Source: Bacteroidales bacterium
GTDB taxonomy: Bacteria; Bacteroidota; Bacteroidia; Bacteroidales; F082
Reading direction: 5' to 3'
DNA: 64,000 nucleotides
Assembly (NCBI GenBank): GCA_015709215.1
Contig: JACCQN010000002.1
Location: 62,001 to 126,000 of the forward strand
The notes beneath the pieces are model-generated. The model was not told the DNA's origin. It was given only the letters and a program-made list of their open reading frames with translations, and searched no databases. Positions 53,192 to 63,745 of this stretch are shown in pieces (the first letter of the stretch is position 1; every line of letters starts with the position of its first letter). The translations under genes and the position numbers were made by a program.

Positions 53192-55595
53192 GGTGTTCTG
53201 TTTTAAGTTTTTGTTTCAATTCAACTTGTTGTTCTCGGGTTAGATTTGATTTCTTTAATTGATCTGATATCAACATCCGATTGTTTTCACTGGCATAAAA
53301 TTCCTGAAGTGCCTCCAAGGCAACAGGGCTCAGCCGGAAATTCCAATGAAAAGCTGCTGCTATTAAATTTTCGGCTATCGCTTCATTTATTTTATTTAGG
53401 CTGGCTAAAGCCTTGATCGCATTCATACGTGTTCGAAATTCGTATTGATTACCCGAAAAGTTTGTTAAAAGTTCAAAAGCCTTTTCGTTGCCGGAATGCG
53501 CCAGCAATTCGAGTTGTGCAATCTTCACGTTCAATCCCGGAAAACCGGTTGCTGTGTCCATCAACGATAGATAAGCCGGCAAACGATCTGGATTTAAAGT
53601 GGCCAGTTTTCTCAAGGCCAGTTCCTGATTGCTGTACGAAATATCCGAAAGCACTTTTTCAAGCTCCAAAACACCTTCTAAATGATGTTCTTGCATTGCG
53701 TTGATCGCCGCTCTACGAACAAAAACATTCGTGTCAGTCAGGCAGTTAATGATAAAATTCCTGCTCTCATCATTTTTATCCGCCGAAAGTTGATCCATGA
53801 TTTCGGATTTGATCAGGTGAAATTCAGAGGTGCTCCCGGCTTGTAATAAAGCCGTGCGTTTATCTTCAAGAGGAAAATTACGCAAATCGAGTAAAGCTTC
53901 ATAACGATCAATCATCAACTGAGCCTGAAGCAATTGGTTAATTAACAGATTTGCTGGTCGATCAAACTGTTGTTGTTTTAAGATACGATTGCCCGGATCA
54001 AAAAGGATATAGGCTAATTGCTTGGATTCGGGATAAAAACGTTCAATACGTTGATATTGCGTTTGGTTGATAATTTGGAAATGATCGTAACTTCCGTCTT
54101 CAAAATGAATTTCGAAAAAGGGTTTTGTTAAAAATAATGGCCTTTCAGGTTTTGCCTCCTGCATTTGCCTGATTTCTAATATCAAGCTATCATTTTTTTT
54201 ACTATAATCAAGCCTAAAAGATGGTTCTCCACCTCTTTCAATCCATTGATCGAAAAACCAATCAAGGCTTCTTCCGGTGGTTTCGTAAATGGTTTTTTTC
54301 AGATCAGGTGTCCAGGTTTCAGTGTAGGCAAACTTTTTCAAATAAGCTGTAATTGATTTCTTAAAATCCGCATCTCCCAATTCATCCCGAAGCATATCCA
54401 ACACCAGCGAGCCCTTTTGATACCATCGCGCTACGCCTCCCAAACTGCTGGCAACTGCATAATTATCATGTGATGATGCGTTAAGGGTGATGGTTGTTTC
54501 TTTGAGCCTTTCCCAATGGTAGTAATCTTCGCCATAAAGCTGTTTTTCAAATATTTTTGCATAATAAGTGGCAAAACTTTCTGTAAGCCACACATCAGCA
54601 GGGCGGAGATGCGAAATATAGTTTCCAAACCATTGATGCACAAGCTCATGTATGTTTACGTTCACATAATTGCGTTCCCAGAAGGCGCGCTCATCAATAT
54701 GTAAGTAATCACCAAAAATGGTTGATGTTGTGGTTTCCATCGCTGCATAAAGGTAATTGGCTACCGGAGCCTGGCGATACAGTTCGTAGGGATATCCAAT
54801 CCCAAATTCATTTTCACAAAAGGCAATCATCTCATTCATATGCTGATAGGTCGCTTCAAAATGATTTTCCCGATCGGGATAATACCACAACTCAACGGGA
54901 AGTCCTTTTTTAGTATGGTTTTGTTGGTATTTGTATTTCCCAATTACCAGCGCGGTAGAGAAAAACGGATGGGTACGATACATTTTGTAATGCCAGCGTG
55001 AAAGGCCGTTATCGAAATGCTCCACATTTTCACGAACGCCGTTCGAAAAAACCTGATAACGGCTGTCGAAAGTAATGTAAAGATCCATGGTTAAGCGATC
55101 ATTGGCAAAGGGCAGCCAATTGTAAGGTCGATGAGCCCAAACCTGCCGGCGCATGCTTAGCGTGGTATCGTCCCAACCAACAAAATACAATTCGCTTTCA
55201 GGTTTTACCTGGTATTCCAAATACAAGCTGTGGGTAGCTCCCCGCTTGGTTTTTGATGGTAAGCCGACAATAAGATCTTTTCCGGAAAATTTCCATTGCG
55301 CATTGGTATCATCAAGCAACAGCCTGCCAATTTTAAAATCCGGAGCCAGCAAAACCATACTATCCACTTCCGAACGGGTTTGCCTGAAAAGTAGTTCCAC
55401 TTTTGCCGCTACCAGCTGATTGAAAGGATCGATACGAATATCAGCAGAAAGATGTTCCAGATCAACAAGTTTCTCAGGAATAAAACGATAAGGTTCCTGT
55501 TGAAAAACCAGAAAATCCTGAGCATATCCAAAGCGAATAGGCCCAAAGCACAGAAAAATCAGCAAATAAAAAAAACGTAAACCAGCCTTAATCAT
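53181..55595 (-). CDS. M1-family zinc aminopeptidase, secreted
   Basis: 804 residues with a Sec signal (FFYLLIFLCFGPIRFGYAQ). Zinc ligands are HELVH and the Glu of WLTESFATYY 18 residues on; the acid Glu lies in HELVH. The substrate-anchoring GAMEN is replaced by AAMETTTS just before. The catalytic Tyr region is likely AVASSLGGVARWYQKG. The C-terminal ~270 residues are helical with HEAT/ARM-like repeats. It removes N-terminal amino acids from peptides in the envelope. The gene lies 55 bp downstream of clpB on the same strand. Confidence 0.92.
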   Translation of the reverse strand: MIKAGLRFFYLLIFLCFGPIRFGYAQDFLVFQQEPYRFIPEKLVDLEHLSADIRIDPFNQLVAAKVELLFRQTRSEVDSMVLLAPDFKIGRLLLDDTNAQWKFSGKDLIVGLPSKTKRGATHSLYLEYQVKPESELYFVGWDDTTLSMRRQVWAHRPYNWLPFANDRLTMDLYITFDSRYQVFSNGVRENVEHFDNGLSRWHYKMYRTHPFFSTALVIGKYKYQQNHTKKGLPVELWYYPDRENHFEATYQHMNEMIAFCENEFGIGYPYELYRQAPVANYLYAAMETTTSTIFGDYLHIDERAFWERNYVNVNIHELVHQWFGNYISHLRPADVWLTESFATYYAKIFEKQLYGEDYYHWERLKETTITLNASSHDNYAVASSLGGVARWYQKGSLVLDMLRDELGDADFKKSITAYLKKFAYTETWTPDLKKTIYETTGRSLDWFFDQWIERGGEPSFRLDYSKKNDSLILEIRQMQEAKPERPLFLTKPFFEIHFEDGSYDHFQIINQTQYQRIERFYPESKQLAYILFDPGNRILKQQQFDRPANLLINQLLQAQLMIDRYEALLDLRNFPLEDKRTALLQAGSTSEFHLIKSEIMDQLSADKNDESRNFIINCLTDTNVFVRRAAINAMQEHHLEGVLELEKVLSDISYSNQELALRKLATLNPDRLPAYLSLMDTATGFPGLNVKIAQLELLAHSGNEKAFELLTNFSGNQYEFRTRMNAIKALASLNKINEAIAENLIAAAFHWNFRLSPVALEALQEFYASENNRMLISDQLKKSNLTREQQVELKQKLKTEHLTH

Positions 55596-55650
55596 AATTT
55601 TAGATTAAAGCGCAATTTACGTTTTTTGATGATAATCTATTCTGAGACTA

Positions 55651-58248
55651 TTAGGAATTGCTAAAAATCAACTTGCCATCGGAATAATCAACCAGAATTG
55701 TCTTGGATTTATCTACAACATCCGACAGTATCATTTTCGATAGCTCGTTCAGCAATTCGCGCTGTAGAACACGTTTTACAGGTCGGGCGCCATATTGAGG
55801 GTCAAATCCTGCTTCTGCCAGATGATCCAGGGCGGCAGCTAAAAGATCGACATGAATGCCATTTTTAAGCAACATCTTTTGAACCTGTATAAACTGTAAA
55901 TTAACCACTTCTTTAATTTCGGCTTTGGTGAGCGGCTTGAACATGATAATATCATCAATACGGTTCAAAAATTCAGGTCGTAGCTGCTGTTTGAGCAGTT
56001 GAAAAACTTCCAAACGAGTATGTTCAAAATCTGCTTCAGAAACCTCGTGAGTATTTTCATTTCCAAGGTTTTGCTGAATGATATGTGAACCAATATTGGA
56101 GGTCATTATGATGATCGTATTCCTGAAATCTGCTGTCCTGCCTTTATTATCAGTCAAGCGGCCATCATCAAGAACCTGCAGTAAAATATTAAAAACATCA
56201 GGATGAGCTTTTTCTATTTCGTCGAGCAGCACTACGGAATAAGGTTTGCGCCTTACTGCCTCTGTAAGTTGCCCGCTTTCATCATAACCCACATATCCCG
56301 GAGGTGCACCAATCAATCGCGATACAGCATGACGTTCCTGGTATTCTGACATATCAATACGTACCATATTTTGCTCATTATCAAATAAAAACTCAGCCAG
56401 TGCACGCGCCAGCTCTGTTTTGCCCACACCGGTAGTACCTAAAAAAATGAATGAGCCAATAGGTCTTTTAGCATCCTGCAAACCTGCCCTGCTGCGGCGA
56501 ATCGCATCTGCCACGGCAACAATAGCTTCGTCCTGTCCAACCACCCGCCGATGCAATTCATCTTCCAGTTTCAAAAGCTTTTCGCGTTCGCTCTGCATCA
56601 TTTTACTCACAGGAATTCCTGTCCAGCGTGAAACAATTTCTGCAATATCTTCTGCTGTTACTTCTTCATTGATCAAAGGATGCTCTCCCTGTATGTTCAT
56701 CAACTCCTGTTTTGCTCTGTCGATCGCCTTTTCGGCTTCTCCAATGCGACCATAGCGCAGCTCGGCCACTTTGCCAAAATCACCATCGCGTTCAGCTTGT
56801 TCGGCCTCCAGTTTGAACTGCTCAATATTTTTCTTTTCCTGTTGAATCTTGTCAACCAGCGTTTTTTCAGCTTCCCAGCGCGAACGAATTTTGTTGCGTT
56901 CATCGGTAAGTTCGGCGATCGTTTTGGAAATAATATCCAGTTTGGGCTGGTCTTTTTCCCGACGAATAGCCTCACGCTCAATTTCCAATTGTCTGATTCT
57001 TCGTTCAATCGTTTCCAAATCTTCGGGCAAAGAATTGATTTGCAGCCTCAATCGTGATGCAGCTTCATCTATCAGGTCGATGGCCTTATCAGGCAAAAAA
57101 CGATCGCTGATATAGCGCTGCGAAAGTTCTACCGAAGCAATCACGGCTTCATCTAAAATGCGCACCTGGTGATGGCTTTCGTAGCGTTCTTTCAGGCCTC
57201 GAAGGATAGAAACAGCATCTTCTGTATCGGGCTCGTTAACCATCACCAATTGAAACCTACGCTCAAGGGCTTTGTCTTTTTCAAAGTATTTCTGATACTC
57301 TTTTAAGGTTGTTGCGCCAATTGCACGTAGCTCACCTCGTGCCAGAGCAGGTTTCAGAATATTGGCAGCGTCCATGGCACCTTCACCCTTGCCGGCTCCG
57401 ATCAAGGTGTGAATCTCATCGATAAACAAAACCACATCACCTTCCGATCCTATCACTTCCCGAACAACGGATTTTAGGCGTTCCTCAAATTCTCCTTTAT
57501 ACATGGCACCGGCAACCAATGCCCCCATATCAAGCGAGTAAATTTGCTTGCTTTTTAGGTTTTCGGGTACATCGCCATTGATAATACGGTGTGCCAGGCC
57601 CTCGGCAATGGCCGTTTTGCCAACACCTGGCTCTCCGATTAAAATTGGATTGTTCTTGGTGCGCCGCGACAAAATCTGCAATACCCTGCGGATTTCTTCA
57701 TCTCGCCCTATCACCGGATCAAGTTTCCCTTCGGAGGCTAATTGATTCAAATTGCGGGCATAACGATTCAGTGCATCATAATTTTGTTCGGCATTTTGGG
57801 TATCAACTTTTTTGCCCTGACGCATTTGCCTGATGGCTTCAACCAGTTCATTGCGTTTTATTTGGCTGTCTTTCAACAGCGTTGAGGCGGTACTTTTGGT
57901 GTCGAAAATTGCCAGCAATAAATGATCAAGCGAAACAAAATCGTCTTGAAAAAGCTTGGCATTTTCCTGCGCTTTTTGAAGGGCTTTGGCAGTTTCCTGT
58001 GCATAAAATTGCTCGTCTTCATTTTGCACCTGAGGTAAACTATCAATGATACGATCAAGCGCCTTTTTAAAATTATTGACCTCAACCTGCAGTTTGCTGA
58101 GCAGATTTGGTATCAGGTGTTCATCTTCTTCAATAATTGCTGCAAGCAAATGCACATTTTCAACGGCTTGTTGGTGATGAGCAGCTGCAATTTGCTTAGC
58201 CTTTGCAATAGCTTGCTGCGCTTTTATAGTAAACTGATTTAAGTTCAT
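55651..58248 (-). CDS. clpB: ATP-dependent disaggregase ClpB
   Basis: 865 residues from [14 protein letters not shown], which matches ClpB N-termini; an ATG three codons earlier (58257) is possible. The Clp-N repeats cover 1-145; the first AAA+ domain has [13 protein letters not shown] and FIDEIHTL; the coiled-coil middle domain (about 410-520) is full-length and distinguishes ClpB from ClpA/C; the second AAA+ domain has [13 protein letters not shown] and [12 protein letters not shown]. ClpB with DnaK dissolves protein aggregates after heat stress. A direct repeat at 58306-58337 lies before it. Confidence 0.97.
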   Translation of the reverse strand: MNLNQFTIKAQQAIAKAKQIAAAHHQQAVENVHLLAAIIEEDEHLIPNLLSKLQVEVNNFKKALDRIIDSLPQVQNEDEQFYAQETAKALQKAQENAKLFQDDFVSLDHLLLAIFDTKSTASTLLKDSQIKRNELVEAIRQMRQGKKVDTQNAEQNYDALNRYARNLNQLASEGKLDPVIGRDEEIRRVLQILSRRTKNNPILIGEPGVGKTAIAEGLAHRIINGDVPENLKSKQIYSLDMGALVAGAMYKGEFEERLKSVVREVIGSEGDVVLFIDEIHTLIGAGKGEGAMDAANILKPALARGELRAIGATTLKEYQKYFEKDKALERRFQLVMVNEPDTEDAVSILRGLKERYESHHQVRILDEAVIASVELSQRYISDRFLPDKAIDLIDEAASRLRLQINSLPEDLETIERRIRQLEIEREAIRREKDQPKLDIISKTIAELTDERNKIRSRWEAEKTLVDKIQQEKKNIEQFKLEAEQAERDGDFGKVAELRYGRIGEAEKAIDRAKQELMNIQGEHPLINEEVTAEDIAEIVSRWTGIPVSKMMQSEREKLLKLEDELHRRVVGQDEAIVAVADAIRRSRAGLQDAKRPIGSFIFLGTTGVGKTELARALAEFLFDNEQNMVRIDMSEYQERHAVSRLIGAPPGYVGYDESGQLTEAVRRKPYSVVLLDEIEKAHPDVFNILLQVLDDGRLTDNKGRTADFRNTIIIMTSNIGSHIIQQNLGNENTHEVSEADFEHTRLEVFQLLKQQLRPEFLNRIDDIIMFKPLTKAEIKEVVNLQFIQVQKMLLKNGIHVDLLAAALDHLAEAGFDPQYGARPVKRVLQRELLNELSKMILSDVVDKSKTILVDYSDGKLIFSNS

Positions 58249-58305
58249 GACATTCATTTTCTTTGCTTTATATCAAATTCTTTACCAGATTCAATTGTTT
58301 CCCAA

Positions 58306-58337
58306 ATTCGGAAAATATGTCGGCATTCGGAAAATAT
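58306..58337. repeat. Direct repeat upstream of clpB
   Basis: ATTCGGAAAATAT occurs at 58306-58318 and again at 58325-58337 (19 bp apart), 58-89 bp before clpB. It is not a CIRCE element. The 235-bp gap to the divergent KAS III gene otherwise shows only AT-rich promoter-like DNA. Confidence 0.4.
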
Positions 58338-58492
58338 TGCTGGCAAATTGGCAACAGACCAAACCTTGATCTGAATTTTCACTTGCCTTAAATTAAGTCA
58401 GAAGTTAGATTTATACTACTTTTACACTCGAAAACAAATGTTTTTATTCTAATATTAAAACTGTAATTTCCTTATATTCAATTACTTAATTT

Positions 58493-59569
58493 ATGTCATC
58501 AATCAGAACTATCATAAGCGGAACCGGAAGCTACATCCCGGAGAACATTATAAAAAACAGTGAATTTGTTAAACAGATTTTCTTTGAAAAAGACCATACA
58601 GAAATTTTTAGCCATGGCGAAGATGTTGTGAGGAAATTCAAAGACATAACAGGTATCAGTGAGCGTCGATGGGTAAATGACAACCAAAACAATTCCGATA
58701 TTGCTGCTATTGCTGCCAAACGCGCTATACAAAATGCGGGAATCGACCCCGAAACCATTGATCAGATTATTGTGGCTCATAATTATGGAAATGTTCTGAA
58801 AGGCAGTATCCAGTCAGATACAGTTCCAAGTATGGCATCCCGTGTGAAGCATAGATTAGGCATCAAAAATAACCAATGTGTGCCTTATGATGTTCTTTTT
58901 GGTTGTCCGGGATGGATACAGGGGATGATTCAGGCAGATGCCTATATTAAATGCGGTTTGGCCAAACGTTGTCTTGTGATTGGATCAGAAACACTTTCGA
59001 GAGTTGTAGATATTTACGATCGTGATACCATGATTTTTTCTGATGGTGCCGGAGCTGCAATTGTTGAGGCCAATACAAAAGATGACGGTTCCGGTATTAT
59101 TGCAACGGCTAATATGTCGCATACCGAAGAAGAAGTGGATTATCTGTATTATGGGAAATCCAATTCCCCGGAAAGCAATCAAGACATTAAATATATCAAA
59201 ATGCTTGGGCGGAAAATTTATGAATATTCGCTCAACTATGTTCCCGAAGCGATGAAAATGGCATTGGATAAATCAAGTATTCTCATTGAATCCATAAAAA
59301 AAATTCTGATCCATCAGGCCAACGAAAAAATGGATGCTGCCATTGTGCAACGATTTTACCGCAAATACGGCATCAGAGTAAAGGTTGACGAAGTGATGCC
59401 TATGAGTATCCGCGAGTTAGGCAATAGTTCTGTGGCTACTGTACCCACTTTGTATGATATGGTACTGAAAGGTCAAATTCCTGAACATCATATCGAGAAA
59501 GGAGACATCATGCTCTTTGCATCGGTGGGCGCCGGAATGAATATTAATGCTTTTGTTTATCAACAATAA
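58493..59569 (+). CDS. 3-oxoacyl-ACP synthase III family protein (FabH-like)
   Basis: 358 residues. The KAS III catalytic triad is visible: Cys in DVLFGCPGWIQGM near 140, His in ILIHQANEKMD near 280, Asn in ELGNSSVATVP near 310. N-terminal ISGTGSYIPENII and TGISERRW are also family marks. It condenses an acyl-CoA primer with malonyl-ACP or performs a related C-C or ester-forming step. It is longer than housekeeping FabH (~320 residues), so a specialised role is possible. No lipid-synthesis genes adjoin. Divergent from clpB. Confidence 0.9.
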   Translation: MSSIRTIISGTGSYIPENIIKNSEFVKQIFFEKDHTEIFSHGEDVVRKFKDITGISERRWVNDNQNNSDIAAIAAKRAIQNAGIDPETIDQIIVAHNYGNVLKGSIQSDTVPSMASRVKHRLGIKNNQCVPYDVLFGCPGWIQGMIQADAYIKCGLAKRCLVIGSETLSRVVDIYDRDTMIFSDGAGAAIVEANTKDDGSGIIATANMSHTEEEVDYLYYGKSNSPESNQDIKYIKMLGRKIYEYSLNYVPEAMKMALDKSSILIESIKKILIHQANEKMDAAIVQRFYRKYGIRVKVDEVMPMSIRELGNSSVATVPTLYDMVLKGQIPEHHIEKGDIMLFASVGAGMNINAFVYQQ

Positions 59570-59615
59570 AAACGGGAAAAATGCATTAATAAGTAGTGCT
59601 GATATAATTTAATTT

Positions 59616-59987
59616 ATGACAAACACTACAAAAAAAACGCTGGTGATCGGAGCTTCAGAAAATCCGACGCGGTATGCCAACAAAGCAGTAAAAATGCTTC
59701 GTTCATACGATTATGAGGTACTCGCCTATGGCCTGAGAGCAGGGAAGATATTGGATACACCCATACTAACTAACTGGCCCGAGAAGGAGTCCGTTGACAC
59801 TATAACGCTGTATATAGGGCCACAGCGGCAACCGGATTATTATGATAAAATACTGGCACTCAATCCTAAACGTATTATTTTTAATCCGGGAACGGAAAAC
59901 CAGGAATTGATTGCTTTGGCTCAAAATGCAGGAATCGAAACCGTTTTGGACTGCACCCTTGTGATGCTGCAATCCGGAACATTTTAG
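59616..59987 (+). CDS. CoA-binding domain protein (YccU-like)
   Basis: 123 residues, a single Rossmann domain: LVIGASENPTRYANKAVKML (nucleotide loop), TITLYIGPQRQPDYYD, and IIFNPGTENQEL. The family corresponds to the CoA-binding domain of succinyl-CoA synthetase. Cytoplasmic; function of the stand-alone form is not known. 46 bp downstream of the KAS III gene. Confidence 0.88.
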   Translation: MTNTTKKTLVIGASENPTRYANKAVKMLRSYDYEVLAYGLRAGKILDTPILTNWPEKESVDTITLYIGPQRQPDYYDKILALNPKRIIFNPGTENQELIALAQNAGIETVLDCTLVMLQSGTF

Positions 59988-60046
59988 TCAAGAGACTGTG
60001 TCATTTTTATTAATTTTGCCCTTGTATTACGTTCAATACTAATTCA

Positions 60047-61234
60047 ATGATAAAAAAAATCCGTTCGGAAATTCCTGCACTGGCAGTTTTTGCTTTTTTC
60101 ACAGCAATTTTTCCGTTTTTAAGTCATTCAGCCAAAGCTCAGGTTGACTGTCAGATTTCTGCTGATGCCCCAATGCCATTATGTTATGGCCAGCTCGTAA
60201 AACTGGAAGTGTTGGAACAGGAAAACGTAATCTATTCCTGGTCAACAGGTGATACAACCTCGGGTATTGAATTTTACGCAATGGAAACAGCAGATTATCA
60301 AATTACTGTAACGGATACCATCACCGGAGAAATTTGTGAAAGTGCCCTATTCACTTTGGAAGTTCGGCCAAAATTTGATGTTATGTTGCAGCAAATGCAA
60401 CTTACCTGCACCAATGGCGATAACGACAACGGAAACACTGCCATGATAAGTGCTGCTGCATCGGACGAATCAGCCACTTATGAATATCGCTGGCAGGTGC
60501 CTCCAATTCAGATTGCGCCCGGAAATCCGGCTATGGCAATCGGGCTGAAAGCGCATCTGTGGTATTTTATAAATATTGAAGACGAATTTGGCTGCATTCA
60601 AATGGATTCCATTTATACGCAAGCCTACGATAATCCCCTGGTTGAAATAGAGGCTGATCCTGATACGGCTTACATTCAAAATCCTTTTATCGACTTTTCC
60701 TATGTCAATCTTTCTGCCGACAGCATTCAGATTACCAATCATTTCTGGGAATTTGGCGACGAAAGTCCCAGCTCTGATCTGCTAACACCCCAACACCTTT
60801 ATACCGAAGAAGGCGATTACAATGTGATCTTAACTGTGGTGAACGAGCAAGGATGTGATACGATTTTCCTGAAACGGGTGAAAGTATTGCCCATCAAACT
60901 GAAAATACCCAATGTGATCACTCCTAATGGCGATAATATCAACGACTATTTTGTAATTACCGAAGCTCCTGCAGAATCGCCTGAGGAAGGAAACAGCACT
61001 CTTAAAGCGTTGAATAACAATCAGTACAGGCCGCTTAACGATTATTACCAAAGAACCACCCTGGTAATTTTTAACCGACACGGCCGTAAAGTTTATGAAT
61101 CAGTAAATTACCAAAACGATTGGGATGGTGGTGGTTTGAAAGACGGCACTTATTTTTATGTGCTGCAATGCGAGGGCTTTAAAAGTAATGAGGTGTATAA
61201 AGGCTCACTCACAATTATCGGCAGCGTAAATTAG
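60047..61234 (+). CDS. Secreted PKD-domain protein with T9SS type B (gliding motility-associated) C-terminus
   Basis: 395 residues with a Sec signal (VFAFFTAIFPFLSHSAKAQ). Two Ig/PKD-like modules follow; the second is clear (FWEFGDESPSSD, YTEEGDYNVILTVVNEQGCD). The C-terminal ~100 residues (IPNVITPNGDNINDYFVI, LVIFNRHGRKVYES, NDWDGGGLKDGTYFYVLQ) are the CHU_C/type B sorting domain used by type IX secretion, so the product should be exported across the outer membrane. TAATTTTG at 60011-60018 is a likely -7 box. Partner or ligand unknown. Confidence 0.93.
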   Translation: MIKKIRSEIPALAVFAFFTAIFPFLSHSAKAQVDCQISADAPMPLCYGQLVKLEVLEQENVIYSWSTGDTTSGIEFYAMETADYQITVTDTITGEICESALFTLEVRPKFDVMLQQMQLTCTNGDNDNGNTAMISAAASDESATYEYRWQVPPIQIAPGNPAMAIGLKAHLWYFINIEDEFGCIQMDSIYTQAYDNPLVEIEADPDTAYIQNPFIDFSYVNLSADSIQITNHFWEFGDESPSSDLLTPQHLYTEEGDYNVILTVVNEQGCDTIFLKRVKVLPIKLKIPNVITPNGDNINDYFVITEAPAESPEEGNSTLKALNNNQYRPLNDYYQRTTLVIFNRHGRKVYESVNYQNDWDGGGLKDGTYFYVLQCEGFKSNEVYKGSLTIIGSVN

Positions 61235-61264
61235 GATTCGACTACTTAGTTCAGAGATAAATAT

Positions 61265-61272
61265 TAATTTTG
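61265..61272 (+). promoter_or_regulatory. Candidate -7 box of the DUF1573-yajC-ybbR-coaE operon
   Basis: TAATTTTG fits TAnnTTTG and would start transcription about 25 nt before the ATG at 61304. No clear -33 TTTG is seen. Confidence 0.4.
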
Positions 61273-61303
61273 CGATCACTAATGTGCTTTTAAACCATAA
61301 AAC

Positions 61304-61759
61304 ATGAATTTCAGGTTACTTTCATTTCTTATTTTATTCGTTATTGGGTTTTCCTGTCAAAATCCTGACAAACAAGTTTCCGGCGATGTGGTTCATAATC
61401 CCAAATCGGCTGACAGCAAAGGAAAAGCTACGGATATGCCGGAAATCTCTTTTACGAAAACTGAACATGATTTTGGAAAACTCATTCAGGGAGAAAAGGT
61501 GAGCTATATTTTCAAGTTTAAAAATACCGGCGATGCTCCGCTGTTGATCAGCAAAGTAAGTGCAAGTTGCGGATGTACGGCCAGTAAATACCCCACAGAA
61601 GCTATTGCCCCCGGAGAGGAAGCAAAGCTCGAAGTTACATTTGATAGTAGCGGGCAACGTGGCATTCAAAACAAAACCATCACAGTACTCACCAATACGC
61701 AACCCAAATCAACTACGCTGCGCCTCAAAGCGCAGGTAGCAACACCAGATTCTTATTAA
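61304..61759 (+). CDS. DUF1573 lipoprotein
   Basis: 151 residues. The lipobox is VIGFSCQNPDKQ (Cys near 18). The mature part is one Ig-like DUF1573 domain: EHDFGKLIQGEKVSYIFKFKN, SASCGCTASKYP with the conserved Cys pair, and the closing strand TTLRLKAQV. Common in Bacteroidota and of unknown function. It heads a compact operon, 10 bp before yajC. Confidence 0.92.
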   Translation: MNFRLLSFLILFVIGFSCQNPDKQVSGDVVHNPKSADSKGKATDMPEISFTKTEHDFGKLIQGEKVSYIFKFKNTGDAPLLISKVSASCGCTASKYPTEAIAPGEEAKLEVTFDSSGQRGIQNKTITVLTNTQPKSTTLRLKAQVATPDSY

Positions 61760-61769
61760 ATTTAATCAC

Positions 61770-62096
61770 ATGAATATCTTAAACATTTTATTATTAGGCC
61801 CAACTCCTGACGGACAGGAATCAGGTGGATTTATGTCCTTTTTGCCTTTGATTCTGATTATGGTTGTTTTCTATTTCTTTTTCATTCGTCCGCAAATGAA
61901 AAAGGCAAAAGAACAGCGCAAATATCGTGAAGCCCTCAAAAAAGGAGATAAAATTATCACCATTGGTGGTATCCACGGAAAAATTATTGAAGTGCGTGAA
62001 ACCTCATTTATAATCGAAGTCGAAGGTCAAAACAGACTCGAAATTGAGAAAAGCGCTGTTGTAATGGACAGCTCACAGATTGGACAGGGCAAATAA
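61770..62096 (+). CDS. yajC: Preprotein translocase subunit YajC
   Basis: 108 residues. One N-terminal TM helix (FLPLILIMVVFYFFFIRPQMK) is followed by the cytoplasmic domain KEQRKYREALKKGDKIITIGGIHGKI. YajC associates with SecDF at the Sec translocon. The PQMKK after the helix and GD-x-I-x-T-x-GGIHG are family signatures. Confidence 0.96.
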   Translation: MNILNILLLGPTPDGQESGGFMSFLPLILIMVVFYFFFIRPQMKKAKEQRKYREALKKGDKIITIGGIHGKIIEVRETSFIIEVEGQNRLEIEKSAVVMDSSQIGQGK

Positions 62097-62138
62097 GCAG
62101 TGGATTTACACTTTTGTTCGATCAGGTAAATCCTTCCA

Positions 62139-63122
62139 ATGGCAATGAATGCAATTAGTTCTTATGGTAGAACCTTAAGATCCGACGAGAAAAAACGGAA
62201 ACAGCTTATGGTGTTTCTGTTTTTTTTATTGCTTTCGGCCTTTTTTTGGCTATTGATCAAGCTTTCGGATGTTTATACTGTTTCCTATGTTTATACAGTT
62301 CGCCTCACTGAAGTGCCGGCAGATCAGTTTATCCAAAATCCGGAATCGAACATACTGCGATTTACAGTTGAATCCTCCGGGTATAATATCTTGCTAATAA
62401 ATATTTTTAGAAACTCTAAACGTAAGCTTAATATCCCGCTTAATGAGGTGGTGTATCGTCAGATTAAGGATAAAACTTATGCAATAAGCACTTCACAGTT
62501 GCGCGAATCACTAAGTAAAAAGCTCAGGCTGAACGAAACAGAGCTAAGCTTTAGCGTTAACGAGCTTTATTTTGACATGGAAAAACTCGTCTCGAAGAGG
62601 ATTCCTGTCCGTGTGGATACAAAACTTGAGTTTAGAGAAGAATTTGGTTTGTATGATACAATTGTTTACAGCCCAAAAACAATTGAGGTTTTTGGTCCGG
62701 CTGATTTGCTCGATACTATCCGATCAGTAAAAACATCACTTTTGAAAGAGGAGGATGTTTTCAGGTCATTTTCCAAAAGGCTAAAACTTGTGTTGCCACA
62801 TGAGTCACTGAAAACTTCAACCAATGAAATTGAAGTGAAAGTGGATGTGGCGCGGTTTACAGAAGCACAGTTTGAAATTCCAGTTCATAGTCCTGATAAT
62901 TTGCATCTAAAGTTATTTCCTGATGTGGTAAACATCTATTTTTCAGTAGCCATGCGCGATTACGCCAGCATAAAACCCGAGCAATTTTTTGTTGAAGTGG
63001 ATGAAAGCCAAATAAGTCAAAGGCCTCAATATTTGTCGTTGCAGTTGGCTACAAAGCCTGAAAAAGTAAAAGTTATACGCCTCATTCCACAAAAAGTGGA
63101 ATACCTAATCATCAGTCAATAA
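62139..63122 (+). CDS. YbbR-like domain membrane protein
   Basis: 327 residues: a cytoplasmic N-terminus, one TM helix (LMVFLFFLLLSAFFWLLI, about 25-42), then extracytoplasmic YbbR-like beta repeats (for example RIPVRVDTKLEFREEFGLYD, PKTIEVFGPADLLDTI, RPQYLSLQLATKPEKVKVI). In Firmicutes YbbR (CdaR) regulates the diadenylate cyclase CdaA; no cdaA is adjacent here, so that role is only a possibility. It precedes coaE by one base. Confidence 0.85.
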   Translation: MAMNAISSYGRTLRSDEKKRKQLMVFLFFLLLSAFFWLLIKLSDVYTVSYVYTVRLTEVPADQFIQNPESNILRFTVESSGYNILLINIFRNSKRKLNIPLNEVVYRQIKDKTYAISTSQLRESLSKKLRLNETELSFSVNELYFDMEKLVSKRIPVRVDTKLEFREEFGLYDTIVYSPKTIEVFGPADLLDTIRSVKTSLLKEEDVFRSFSKRLKLVLPHESLKTSTNEIEVKVDVARFTEAQFEIPVHSPDNLHLKLFPDVVNIYFSVAMRDYASIKPEQFFVEVDESQISQRPQYLSLQLATKPEKVKVIRLIPQKVEYLIISQ

Positions 63123-63123
63123 A

Positions 63124-63717
63124 ATGTTTAGAGTTGGGATTACAGGCAATATGGGCAGCGGCAAATCGCTGGTTTGCAGCATTTTTAAATCGCTGGATAT
63201 TCCAATTTTTGAGGCCGACCAACAAACCAAACTGCTTTATACCGAAAACGACATCAGGCTAAAAATCCAAAAGCAGTTCGGTAAATCCATTTACCTTCCC
63301 GATGGCGAACTCAACAAAACCAAGCTGGCACAGCTCATCTTCAACGATCCTTTTGCCATGCAGTTTATAAGGGAACTGATGTACCCGCGACTACACGAAA
63401 GATTTGAGGAATGGGCAACAGGTCAACAAAACAGGCGATGCCCTTATGTGCTGTACGAAGCCGCTCTGATTTTCGAGAACGGTTTTCAATCTCATTTTGA
63501 TTTTACCATCCTTATTACAGCCCCCGAAGCCCTTCGTGTGGAACGTATAAAAGAAAGGGACAAACTTGCTGATTCCGAAATCCGGCAACGTATGGATCAC
63601 CAATGGCCGGAAACAAAAAAACTGGAACTGGCCGATTTTGTGATTCAAAATGATGGCAAAACCATGCTTATCCCGCAGGTATTGGAAATCCACAGGAAGT
63701 TGCTTGCTAATTCCTAA
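63124..63717 (+). CDS. coaE: Dephospho-CoA kinase
   Basis: 197 residues. Walker A is GNMGSGKSLVC near 8-18, then DIPIFEADQQTKLLY, the LID-like YEAALIFENGFQSHFD, and DFVIQNDG at the end. It phosphorylates dephospho-CoA at the ribose 3' position, the last step of CoA synthesis. Last gene of the operon, followed by a bidirectional terminator. Confidence 0.95.
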   Translation: MFRVGITGNMGSGKSLVCSIFKSLDIPIFEADQQTKLLYTENDIRLKIQKQFGKSIYLPDGELNKTKLAQLIFNDPFAMQFIRELMYPRLHERFEEWATGQQNRRCPYVLYEAALIFENGFQSHFDFTILITAPEALRVERIKERDKLADSEIRQRMDHQWPETKKLELADFVIQNDGKTMLIPQVLEIHRKLLANS

Positions 63718-63745
63718 AGCTTGGTAAATCAGCTTAAATCCAAAA

